From: an uncultured Desulfuromonas sp.
Lineage (GTDB): Bacteria; Desulfobacterota; Desulfuromonadia; Desulfuromonadales; Desulfuromonadaceae
Length of the DNA: 64,000 bases
Direction of reading: 5' to 3'
NCBI RefSeq assembly: GCF_963678835.1
Contig: NZ_OY787469.1
Location: 3,038,001 to 3,102,000 of the forward strand
The translations under genes and the position numbers were made by a program. Positions 54,124 through 62,782 of this stretch are shown here, one piece after another. The notes below the pieces were generated by a model. That model searched no databases, was not told the DNA's origin, and saw only the letters and a list, made by a program, of their open reading frames with translations. How positions within the stretch are numbered: the first letter of the stretch is position 1; the number at the start of each line of letters is the position of its first letter.

Positions 54124-54978
54124 TCAGTCGTCGATCCCTTCGCGCGAATCCCGCAGCTCGTTTGGCGGCACGATGACCTCGAGTCCGAGTTCTCGCACCG
54201 CAGCGAGCGTGCGCGAGGGGACCGTAATACTCTCGAAGCGGGCGCAGTACTCCATGGCTTCCATCAGGGTCAAGGCGTGCAGCAGGTCGAGCATCGTGTC
54301 CACATCGGGCACAGCGGGCAGGTAGAGAGCGGGGATCTCATTTGCTGCCGCCTTCTGAATGTAGGCGGGAAGCACGGTCAGGCCGTCCGGATTGTAGAAG
54401 ACACCGGTGTGATCGATGCGGGTGTCCTTGGTCCAGCCAACCAGTGAGACACCCATCTGCTGATCTGGAGAGAGCACGATGCCTCCCCCCTCGATGCCGC
54501 ACAGCCGTTGCAGTTTTTCAAAACCTTCGATGACAACGAATTTCTCCAGGGTGGGCATATCGGCGCCATACGACAGAATCGTGCTGCAGCCGCGCTCAAA
54601 GACTTGCTCAAAGGCGTGGTTGTAGTGTTCGTCAAAGCTCGCGCCGATATCGCTGATGACCGTAAACTCCCTCGGCCATGGCCCGGCGTCCGCAAGAACC
54701 TGCTCCATAACAGCGATATTCTCTGCGGGGGTTGTCGAAATAAAGATATCGTAAATATCTTCCAGATCGCCGGGCCGTCTCTCGGCGGCTTGCTTTGCTT
54801 CGAGGTCGGCAAGCGCATCGCAGGTGATCTCCAGCAGGTCAAGAAGCATGCACTTGTAGAGTGAGGCGGCGATCTCCGGGGTGTACCACCCGTCCTTGAT
54901 GGTGCTTAACCGGGTTTTCACGAGGCCGGGCACGGGCGGTTTGCTGAACAAGAGAATGGCGTTGCGTCGTATGGTCAT
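54124..54978 (-). CDS. DUF2064 glycosyltransferase-like protein (TIGR04282-type)
   Basis: 284 residues: NAILLFSKPPVPGLVKTRLS (nucleotide-sugar-binding-like N-terminus of the DUF2064 family), IFISTTPAENIAVM, YGADMPTLEKFVV (with the acidic GADMP turn in place of GSDxP) and LSPDQQMGVSLVGWTK. These proteins have a GT-A-like fold and often sit in arsenosugar or other small-molecule sets; here no partner genes adjoin. GGAG precedes the ATG at 54978. Confidence 0.8.
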   Translation of the reverse strand: MTIRRNAILLFSKPPVPGLVKTRLSTIKDGWYTPEIAASLYKCMLLDLLEITCDALADLEAKQAAERRPGDLEDIYDIFISTTPAENIAVMEQVLADAGPWPREFTVISDIGASFDEHYNHAFEQVFERGCSTILSYGADMPTLEKFVVIEGFEKLQRLCGIEGGGIVLSPDQQMGVSLVGWTKDTRIDHTGVFYNPDGLTVLPAYIQKAAANEIPALYLPAVPDVDTMLDLLHALTLMEAMEYCARFESITVPSRTLAAVRELGLEVIVPPNELRDSREGIDD

Positions 54979-55219
54979 GACTGGCGCTCCACAGCTTTCG
55001 GTTAGAGTTGGGGTTGCACATACTGAGTTCGCATACGCTGGCCCAGGAGCAGCGCCGTCAGTGAAAAGTCTACGTTTGACTCATTGTAAAGCTGGCTTTG
55101 AACATAGCAAGACAACCATGTTTCTGGAGTCCTGCGCCCTTCATTTATGTCATTGTACGTAGCACCTGACAGCGCTCAAAAATTTAACATCCGGTTGCAA
55201 CCATGCGCCCCCTACTCGA

Positions 55220-55867
55220 TCAGGCTTTGATAGCATCCCAGGCGTTGTTGATAAACTCTTCAGAGTATTCTTTGAGCGGTTTCGGCAGTACTGATTCCAG
55301 GTGGAGCATTACCGGACGCAGGATCGCCCCAGTGTATGTTACCGAGCAAGCGAAATAATCTCCCGATTTGATATCGTTGGCAGCGATCCCCTCTCTGACA
55401 ATACTGCGCACGATTTCAAACGGTTCACTTAACAGTGGTGACAGATCGTCGACAAACTCGGAATGGCGCATGAACATCAGGTACTCGATCATCGCGGGGT
55501 CGGATTCCGTCAAATCAAAAACCAACTCGGTAAACGCCCGCAATTTCCCGTAGGTGGTGGTATGTTGGGCAAGGCGTTTCTGAAAGCTGACCATAAAACG
55601 GACACTGAGCTCTTCGTACAACGTACGGGCAATATTTTCTTTGCTGCCGAACAGGTTGTAAATAGCTCCGGTACTGATTCCGGAGGCCGCGACGATCATG
55701 GGGATAGAAACCCGGTAATAGCCCCTATTGACAAAGAGTTTATGGGCCGTGCGAAGAATTTTTTTTCGCTTGGCTTCCGGGTTAATGGTGCGGCCCTTTG
55801 CACTGTGGACGGGCCGCAGTTGTCTTTCTGCAGTGTTTTCGTTTTGTCGTAAATTCAGATAATTCAT
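55220..55867 (-). CDS. TetR/AcrR-family transcriptional regulator
   Basis: 215 residues. After a 30-residue polar extension comes a TetR HTH: KRKKILRTAHKLFVNRGYYRVSIPMIVAASGISTGAIYNLFGSKENI. The C-terminal ligand domain has an aromatic-rich region (PAMIEYLMFMRHSEFVDD). GAGGG lies 5 bases before the ATG. Its targets are unknown; the gene is isolated by 240 bp on the left and 620 bp on the right. Confidence 0.88.
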   Translation of the reverse strand: MNYLNLRQNENTAERQLRPVHSAKGRTINPEAKRKKILRTAHKLFVNRGYYRVSIPMIVAASGISTGAIYNLFGSKENIARTLYEELSVRFMVSFQKRLAQHTTTYGKLRAFTELVFDLTESDPAMIEYLMFMRHSEFVDDLSPLLSEPFEIVRSIVREGIAANDIKSGDYFACSVTYTGAILRPVMLHLESVLPKPLKEYSEEFINNAWDAIKA

Positions 55868-56487
55868 TTTTCCCTCAAAACTCTCGCTTAGGGCTGGTGA
55901 ATCAACAGAGCTTTCGCAACATTGCGCTTACACATATATTTAGTGGTTTTCCAGGTGTTTGCCCTATCGCGACACCCGGAGCCGATTGACAAAGCCTGTG
56001 CGTGGCAGAACCTCTGTATTTGGAAAAAGCAAAAAACATACCTGTCGAGAAGAAATGCTTTAAAGTTTTATAACCTTTTAAAAATACAGGATATTTATTG
56101 GAAATAGAAACGCAGTGGAATAGACATTTGGTTTGCTGGGACTTTGCAAATTCTCAAATTGACATCCCAAACAGAGAACATCAGGCTCGTTTCTCTTTAG
56201 CTTCGGCATGGAGCTTTTATGTTGTGATTCACACTCTGAGAAACGATGCCGTTATGCGTCAATACCAACAATTTTGACGTGTTTGCAGTGGAAGGCTGAT
56301 CGTGCCTGCGATCAGGCAACTACAGAAAAAAATTCGTGGGGAAGGAACTTGAGGTGTTGCTTGTCGCGGGAGATAAAAAAAGTCCGGGGACGTTCCAGCG
56401 ATGCAGGTGTTTTGTGCAGCACAGCAGATGCAGACCTCACGTCATGCGATGGCAATCCACATGCTGCTGTGGCTCATCGGGCAACAA
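55868..56487. other. 620-bp region without a recognisable gene
   Basis: Upstream side of the TetR gene and downstream side of the GGDEF gene. Possible short frames lack ribosome sites and family features. No repeat of family A or B is seen here. Confidence 0.4.
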
Positions 56488-58014
56488 TCATCTGACCATC
56501 GCCTCATAATACACATTGGTGCGGTTTCGCCCATCGGCCTTGGCGTAATACATGGCAATGTCCGCTGATTTAATCAGCTCGTGTTCGTCGTCGGCGTGAG
56601 TTGGATAAACAGCGATACCAATGCTTGAAGAGACCTCAAGAATTTTGCTGTCTACCACAAAGGGCTGATTCAGCTCTTCTCTGATTTTTTCACCAATTTT
56701 TAAGCCATCTTCAATGGTTGTCAGAGTTGGCAACAAAATCACAAATTCATCTCCGCCAATTCTGGAAACAGAGTCGGTTTTACGGCGTAAGCAGCTACAG
56801 ATACGCTCTGAAACAGCCTTAAGCAACATATCACCAACATGGTGTCCGTATTGATCGTTGACGGGTTTGAATTTATCCAGATCGAGGAACAACAGTCCAA
56901 CAAGTTGCTTGTCGCGATCGGCTTTGATGAGAGCCTGTTTTAAACGGTCGAAAAACAGGCTGCGGTTGGGGAGTCCGGTCAGAACATCATAATAGGCCAT
57001 TTTTTCGACCTCCTCTTCCATGATTTTCCGATCGGTAATATCATAAAACCACCCGAGAACAGCAGATTTGTCTTCGTACTCAACGGCGATATAGGAGGCA
57101 AGAACCCACTTGACCCAGCCGTTAGCATCAGGCGAACGCAGCTCGACCAGTTCATTGGTAACCTGCCCACCATGACAAAGTTTGTGCATCATGTCCGCAT
57201 AAACATCGGCACAAGGATAGTATGCTGTTGTCACGACACCCAGAACTTCGTCGGGAGTCGACTCGATCAAAGTTATATAACTGCTGTTGGCAAAAAGGAC
57301 CTGATTCGTTTCAGCATCGGCTATGCGTGCTGCAATCGGGCTGCTTTCGAGCATCTGGCGAAATTGCTGCGCACTTTCAAGCGCCTGATACCTCAGGTTG
57401 CAATTTTCTTCGAACTGCAAGCGCAATTGTTTTGCACTTGACAATAAAAACAGCAAAAACAACGTCATCATCGTGGCCATACCGAGGGACATCTTGTCGC
57501 CTTCGGTAAAAAGAAACACGATAAGAGGAACCAATATAGAAAGCAGATAGCTATTGACGCTCACCCGGTCAACGGCCATCGTGATTGCTGCCCCGGCGCC
57601 CAAACCGCCAACAACAAACGAGATATAGATTTTGTGACTGAGGCTTTCCGGAGGTGTCAGTACCACCCCGCCAACGCCCCAAACAATCCCTGTAATGATT
57701 GCCCCAAAACGAAACCAGAACAACCAATCAGGACTTTTCACAGCATCAGTACGGTATTTTTTCCAGTAAAGGTAAAACAGTACCCGCCCGGACAGCACTA
57801 AGCCGAGTGAGGCGAACCATCCATACAGACGTTCGTGGACAATCACAGAATTAAACACAAAAATGATCAGAACAAGAAGGAGCGCACTAATGCCAATAGA
57901 ACTCGGCAGATTGTAATAAAGCAGTCTGATCCGCTCCTCTCTCAAAGTATCAGAGGTTCGCAGATGTTCGAAGGGTTGAGAAAAGCCCGAAAAAGGGCCG
58001 ACGGTGGATGACAT
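56488..58014 (-). CDS. Membrane-bound PAS-GGDEF diguanylate cyclase
   Basis: 508 residues. N-terminal 190 residues hold about six to seven membrane segments (ISALLLVLIIFVFNSVIV, IYISFVVGGLGAGAAITMAV, LLSILVPLIVFLF). A PAS domain follows (MLESSPIAARIADAETNQVL; LGWFYDITDRKIMEEEVEKM), then a GGDEF domain with LTGLPNRSLFFDRL, DLDKFKPVNDQYGHHVGDML and the active-site RIGGDEFVILLP. It should make cyclic di-GMP in response to a signal sensed at the membrane or by PAS. No EAL domain is present. An RxxD inhibitory site is not obvious. Confidence 0.9.
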   Translation of the reverse strand: MSSTVGPFSGFSQPFEHLRTSDTLREERIRLLYYNLPSSIGISALLLVLIIFVFNSVIVHERLYGWFASLGLVLSGRVLFYLYWKKYRTDAVKSPDWLFWFRFGAIITGIVWGVGGVVLTPPESLSHKIYISFVVGGLGAGAAITMAVDRVSVNSYLLSILVPLIVFLFTEGDKMSLGMATMMTLFLLFLLSSAKQLRLQFEENCNLRYQALESAQQFRQMLESSPIAARIADAETNQVLFANSSYITLIESTPDEVLGVVTTAYYPCADVYADMMHKLCHGGQVTNELVELRSPDANGWVKWVLASYIAVEYEDKSAVLGWFYDITDRKIMEEEVEKMAYYDVLTGLPNRSLFFDRLKQALIKADRDKQLVGLLFLDLDKFKPVNDQYGHHVGDMLLKAVSERICSCLRRKTDSVSRIGGDEFVILLPTLTTIEDGLKIGEKIREELNQPFVVDSKILEVSSSIGIAVYPTHADDEHELIKSADIAMYYAKADGRNRTNVYYEAMVR

Positions 58015-59451
58015 GAGAGGTTGTCTTTCCAGAGCAGATAAATGATTCAGCTCGTTTATCTTTCAAGCAAATATCACATACAAACAATAAATATACTTAT
58101 GCAAATAACGAACGTCCAATGATGAGCTAACAGACAACCGCACATCAATTAAAACAGGCAAATCTAATTTTGCCATAAACTAGCACAAGTGGATATTTTT
58201 TCAATCTTTTTCCTTCTTAGGAGATCTTGTCAAAAAAGATAAAAAATACTTTTCGTTATCACGGCCCTGCAGCCCCCCTCCTCGGCGAATAAATTGCCAT
58301 AATTTTCGCGATTCCCAACTCAAAATGCCTCTCCACATTAAAGAAGCATCAATCACGTTCTGCCGGTTGGCGTTCTAGCAGGATGTTGAAAGAGTCCCAT
58401 CCGAGGGCTTTTCAACGGCGCAAACCGAAAATGCGATTTCCGTCTCGCTTACAGGCTGTTTTTCAACAGCCTGCCAGTACTTGAACACAGTCAATTTATG
58501 TTATTGGCGTGCCCCCTGTAGGAGCGAATTTATTCGCGAATGGTTCTGGTTATTGCTCCTGTTCATGATGGGATTTCGCGGCTGAAGCCGCTCCTACAAG
58601 AGACAATTTCAAGGATGCTGAAGTACTGGCAGGAGGGTGAAAAAGCACCATCCGGGGGCTTTTCAACGGCGCAAGCCGAAAATGCGATTTCCGTCTCGCT
58701 TACAGGTTGTTTTTCAACAGCCTGCCAGTACTTGAACACAGTCAATTTTGTTATTGACATGCCCCCTGTAGGAGCGAATTTATTCGCGAATGGTTCTGGT
58801 TATTGCTCCTTGCCATGATGGGATTTCGAGGCTGAAGCCGCTCCGACAAGAGACAATTTCAAGGATGCTGAAGTACTGGCAGGAGGGTGAAAAAGTCCCA
58901 TCCGGGGGCTTTTCAACAGCGCAAGCCGAAAATGTGATTTCCGTCTTATTGACAAAATCAAGAGCTTGGAAAACGGTCCTTGATTTTGATCGCCCGTCCA
59001 TGGGCTTCACAGTCTGTTTTTCAACAGCCTGTTAAAACAGCGTAGAGACCATCTGAAGAAAAATCTTAAGAGATGCCAAGTTGTCGATTCTCGGCAATTT
59101 ATCGGTACCGCATCAGCCATTATCGTTCTGATCTCGATTCCTAAATTGACAATTTAAAAATAAGCAAAAAAAACTCTTTAATTTCGAGTAATTACTCCAT
59201 TTCAGCCTGAATTCACCTTGCGTTCAAAACTCAAAAGAGGACAGGCGCTCTTTTCATCAATTTAAAAAAATACCTGTAATAACAACTAGTTAAACTTTTT
59301 CCTGGCTTCATAATTGTTGGCATGCAAGTCGCAATTAAGCAACCGTACCGTGGTGCTGTCTGTGCCTTTTGCACAGAGCGGCACCGTTAACCGAAGTGAT
59401 GGTCTTGCCAACCATCCGTTATTTATCACCAGAAGCTAGGAGGAAAAACGC
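58015..59451. other. 1.4-kb gene-free region filled with repeats
   Basis: No gene seen. 58015-58375 is AT-rich and unassigned; 58380-59035 is a run of family A and B repeats; 59036-59451 holds the porin promoter region, with no clear operator. Confidence 0.6.
58380..59035. repeat. A-B-A-B-A array of dispersed repeats with a 251-bp tandem duplication
   Basis: Order on the plus strand: A (short form, 58380-58475), B (58517-58602), A (58620-58725), B (58769-58853), A (58870-59035). The string CTGCCAGTACTTGAACACAG begins at 58471 and again at 58722, so one A-B unit was duplicated with a 251-bp period. A elements here run in the opposite orientation to those at 26406 and 53510. Some A copies have lost the middle of the element. 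Confidence 0.82.
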
Positions 59452-60642
59452 ATGAGAAAAATGGTTGTTTGTCTATTGCTGCTCTGCCTGTCCACACCGG
59501 CCATGGCTGCGGACAATCTAAAGGAGATGTTTGCCAACGGTACATTTAAGGGAGAAATTCAACTGTTGCAATTTACCAGGCATTTCGATCGGACAACGAC
59601 TGATCGTCAAGACCGTGCCCTTGGAGGATCTTTCTATTATAAGACAGATAGCTTCAAAGGTATCAACTTGGGAGTTGCTTTTGCCAGTACAAACAACCTT
59701 GATAGTGACGATGATAAAGGGACCTATGGCTTACTTGCTGCCGGGCACGAAAGTGTAACCCGTTTGCAAGAATACTATGTTCAGTTTCATTATTTCGATA
59801 CGACCGTCAAGGTGGGTGCTCAGGAAGTGTATACGCCGTTCCTGTTCCCTCACCCTTTCCGTATGATGCCCAGAGCCTTTCGTGGGGTTTCAGCGGTTAA
59901 TCAAAGTTTTGACAATCTGAAACTGATGGCTTTCTACCTGAAGTCCGCCGTAGATTGGGACGATAAAACCTTTGGTGATATTTCAAAAGCGATCAATCCG
60001 CAAATCGATTCTGAAGACGTGTATATCATCGGCGCCAGCTATAACGTTCCGGTTGAGGGCATGAAGGTGAATGTTCAAGGCTGGGGATTCTCGATGACTG
60101 ACGTCTTCAACCAAACCTATTTCTCTGCTGCCGCCAGTAAAAAGATGGATAACGACATGGTGCTGCACGGTGGAGCCAAATTCTTCACCCAGAACTCTCA
60201 AGGTGATGAGCGCAATGGTGATCTCGATACCTACCAGTATGGTGTCAACGCCGGGCTTGCTGCATTCGGATTCGACCTGACTGCGTTCTATTCAAAAACA
60301 GGTGACGATGGAATCGTTGACCGTTGGGGTTACAACAAAGCGATCATTCAGCAAGTTTGGCACACAGGTATTCTGGCTGACGAAGACGCTTATGCCGCCA
60401 AGCTGTCCTACGACTTCGCGAACGTCGGTGCACAAGGCCTGAGCGCGTATGTGTTCCATACGGAATACGACACGCACGATTCAAACCTCAATGATAAAGC
60501 CGAGACCGATTTGAGCGTTCAGTATGCCTTCTCCGGTGACTATAAAGGTCTTGGCCTGCGTGCACGCTACGCCATGATCAACACCAAAGGCGGTGGTGAA
60601 GATTTTACCGACACACGTTTTTACATTACCTATAAATTCTAA
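59452..60642 (+). CDS. Outer-membrane porin (OprD/Opr-like)
   Basis: 396 residues. Signal peptide MRKMVVCLLLLCLSTPAMA, then alternating beta-strand pattern (FKGEIQLLQFTRHFDR, LGGSFYYKTDSFKGINLGVA, LQEYYVQFHYFDTTVKVGAQ, VYTPFLFPHPFRMMPRAF) and a terminal strand ending DTRFYITYKF with Phe last, the outer-membrane assembly signal. The SFYYKTxxFKGINLGVAF pattern fits porins of the OprD/Opr group. AGGAGG lies 7 bases before the ATG. Single gene with its own terminator. Confidence 0.82.
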   Translation: MRKMVVCLLLLCLSTPAMAADNLKEMFANGTFKGEIQLLQFTRHFDRTTTDRQDRALGGSFYYKTDSFKGINLGVAFASTNNLDSDDDKGTYGLLAAGHESVTRLQEYYVQFHYFDTTVKVGAQEVYTPFLFPHPFRMMPRAFRGVSAVNQSFDNLKLMAFYLKSAVDWDDKTFGDISKAINPQIDSEDVYIIGASYNVPVEGMKVNVQGWGFSMTDVFNQTYFSAAASKKMDNDMVLHGGAKFFTQNSQGDERNGDLDTYQYGVNAGLAAFGFDLTAFYSKTGDDGIVDRWGYNKAIIQQVWHTGILADEDAYAAKLSYDFANVGAQGLSAYVFHTEYDTHDSNLNDKAETDLSVQYAFSGDYKGLGLRARYAMINTKGGGEDFTDTRFYITYKF

Positions 60643-60688
60643 GTCCTCCTGATCCCTTCCAAACACAACGAACCGACGTGTTTGGTTT

Positions 60689-60730
60689 TACCCCTTCTGA
60701 GAATACTCTCTCTCAGGAGGGGTTTTTTTT
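60689..60730 (+). terminator. Rho-independent terminator after the porin gene
   Basis: Stem CCCCTTCTGAG (60691-60701), 10-base loop, CTCAGGAGGGG (60712-60722), then eight Ts. Confidence 0.9.
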
Positions 60731-60809
60731 ATAGGTGCCAGGATCGTTACCGGCTTGTCTCAGTGGTAAATAACAGATCTCCGAATAAATGAACAGGCTG
60801 TGCGGGGGA

Positions 60810-60852
60810 CCATCCCAAGGATCGTTTTCACGTCCTTGGGATGGTTTTTTTT
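60810..60852 (+). terminator. Second terminator-like hairpin
   Basis: CCATCCCAAGGA (60810-60821), 11-base loop, TCCTTGGGATGG (60833-60844), then eight Ts. It lies 90 bp after the first terminator with no gene between, so it is a back-up stop or a repeat remnant. Confidence 0.7.
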
Positions 60853-60892
60853 CACCCTCTTGCCAGCGCTCCAGCATCACTGAAATTGTCTC

Positions 60893-60978
60893 TTGCAGGG
60901 GCGGCTTCAGCCGCAAATTCCTATCATGATCAGGAGCAACAACCAGGGCAATTCGCGAATAAATTCGCTCCTACAGGG
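60893..60978. repeat. Repeat family B
   Basis: TTGCAGGGGCGGCTTCAGCCG, then CAATTCGCGAATAAATTCGC and CTCCTACAG: both hairpin halves of family B, same orientation as the copy at 50736. Confidence 0.8.
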
Positions 60979-61029
60979 GGTCACTCCGATGATAAAATTG
61001 TGGTAGCACCGATTGATTTGCGCGATTAT

Positions 61030-61208
61030 TAGCAGGCTGTTGAAACAAAGAGTCCACAGGCTGTTGGAAAACAGCCTGTGGATCGATGGGGGGGCCAGCA
61101 CAATCAAGAGCGGATAGTCACGTTCTTGATTGTGGAGGAAAAACAAAATTATTTTCTTTACAGGGTTATTGAAAAGCCCTCCGGATGGGTCGGTTTCAAC
61201 ATCCTGCT
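61030..61208. repeat. Repeat family A, rearranged copy
   Basis: Ends AGCAGGCTGTTGAAA and TTTCAACATCCTGCTA are intact inverted repeats. The interior contains an extra perfect hairpin around CACAGGCTGTTGGAAAACAG and an altered middle. It overlaps the 3' end of the alginate-export-like gene by two bases. Confidence 0.75.
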
Positions 61209-62562
61209 AAAACCGGTAGCTGTATTGAATCTGGGCGAACACCCAGTCAGCCGCAACATTGTCAGCGACATTCTTGGCAAACTCTCCCGGCCAGAAACGG
61301 CTGTAGCCGGCCCGGATGGCAATTTTCTCCCCTTTTACCGGGCGTAAGGCCGGCAACTGCCAATGCACAATCAGATCGAGCTCATCGCCGACATGTGAGC
61401 CGCTGTTGCCGGTCTTATCACGGTAAGTTTTGCTGTTAAGGGACCAGCCATCCTGTTTTGCCGCCAGCCAGAAACGATGCAGCTCCATGGTCAGCTTGAG
61501 ATGTTTGCGCGGCTTGGTCATTACCGTGGCCTGGACTTCGTGCAAATTGCTCCATGAAAACAAGTTGATGCGACCGTACATGCTGTCACGCGCACCGAAC
61601 ACGCCGAGAAATGTCTGCCGGGTGCCGTCATCAGGATCGCGATCACCGGAGGCATAACAGTAGTCAAGTTTGATGGTCGGCTGCCATGGTGTTTGCTTAA
61701 AACAGTGTCCGAGTCCAAAATGAGCGCCCCAGGCGCGCAAATCGTCTTCACCGTAATGGCCCCACTGTCCGACCAGAGTCGCATCTAAAATCAGCGGGCC
61801 GATCAGACCGGTAACGCGACTGCCCAAGCTGTGGCACATCAAATCATCCGTACCACGTTCACCGCTGAACGAACCATGCTCATCGTATTTGATCACATAA
61901 AAGGGCTCAATCGCCCAATCCTGACTAATCTGGGCATGACTGTAAAAACCGCCGCCGTAGTTTTCATGGCGATGGCGCAGAGAAAATTGTTCCGGCTCAT
62001 GGATAATGTGCGCACCCCATAGCAGATCAATGAAATGCTCTCCTGAGTGCCACGACAGTTTGGCGGCGTCCCAGTGGTAGCTGCCGCTATTCCCCCAGTT
62101 CCCGGGGCCAAAAATGCGGTTGTCACCATAACAGATGGACTGGCGGCCAATGCGTAACGACAGATCGTGCTCTTGGAACGGTTTAAGTTCCAAATAGGTC
62201 TGGTAGAGTTCCCACTGATCTTCATAGGGGTTTTTCTGGTGATCAAGGCGCTTGTTGTAAAAATAGGAATCTGCATCGAGATCACTATCAAACACGCGTG
62301 AATCCTGCATGCCGACGGCAACGGTCAGCCAGTCGTTGGCACGCCAGCTACCACCTATGCGCAGTCGCTGCAGCCAGAAACCATCACAGCTTTCCCCTTT
62401 GGCAGGCTGTTCCCCATAGCCCTTAAGGTTGAAATGGTGCTGATATTCATAACGATAGCGTAAATCAACATAACCGGAAAACGGTGACGCTGCCAAGACC
62501 GCCGAGGTAAAACAGAGTGAAGCAAGTACAATCAGGATAACAATGAAGTTTCGACGGAGCAT
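61207..62562 (-). CDS. Alginate-export-domain outer-membrane protein
   Basis: 451 residues. Signal peptide at the N-terminus (FIVILIVLASLCFTSAVLA), then a large beta-barrel: GYVDLRYRYEYQHHFN, LQRLRIGGSWRANDWLTVAV, YQTYLELKPF, LSLRIGRQSICYGDNRIFGP (the RxGRQxxxYGxxRxxG block of PF13372), and a terminal strand ending IQYSYRF. It is likely a porin for an anionic or sugar-like solute; true alginate export is unlikely because no alginate genes adjoin. The ATG at 62562 is chosen since AAGGA lies six bases upstream; another ATG at 62568 overlaps that site. Confidence 0.83.
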   Translation of the reverse strand: MLRRNFIVILIVLASLCFTSAVLAASPFSGYVDLRYRYEYQHHFNLKGYGEQPAKGESCDGFWLQRLRIGGSWRANDWLTVAVGMQDSRVFDSDLDADSYFYNKRLDHQKNPYEDQWELYQTYLELKPFQEHDLSLRIGRQSICYGDNRIFGPGNWGNSGSYHWDAAKLSWHSGEHFIDLLWGAHIIHEPEQFSLRHRHENYGGGFYSHAQISQDWAIEPFYVIKYDEHGSFSGERGTDDLMCHSLGSRVTGLIGPLILDATLVGQWGHYGEDDLRAWGAHFGLGHCFKQTPWQPTIKLDYCYASGDRDPDDGTRQTFLGVFGARDSMYGRINLFSWSNLHEVQATVMTKPRKHLKLTMELHRFWLAAKQDGWSLNSKTYRDKTGNSGSHVGDELDLIVHWQLPALRPVKGEKIAIRAGYSRFWPGEFAKNVADNVAADWVFAQIQYSYRF

Positions 62563-62578
62563 GATCATTCCTTTCGTT

Positions 62579-62735
62579 TAGCAGGGTGTTAAAAAAGCCC
62601 CATTCAGGGACTTTTTTAACGGCACAAGCCGAAAATTCGATTTCCGTCTTGGTTACAAAATCAATCACTTGAAGACCAGTTCTTGATTTTGGTCGCCCGT
62701 CCATGGGCTCCATAGGCTGTTTTTCAACGGCCGGT
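62579..62735. repeat. Repeat family A, near-complete copy
   Basis: AGCAGGGTGTTAAAAAAGCC at the left, GCACAAGCCGAAAATTCG, TTCCGTCTTGGTTACAAAAT, GGTCGCCCGTCCATGGGCTC, and a right end AGGCTGTTTTTCAACGGCC. Lies just upstream of the porin gene at 61207-62562, between it and the chemoreceptor gene. Confidence 0.8.
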
Positions 62736-62782
62736 TAGACAAGCTGATAGCGGCATAAGGACTGCAGTCAGCGACCGATTTT

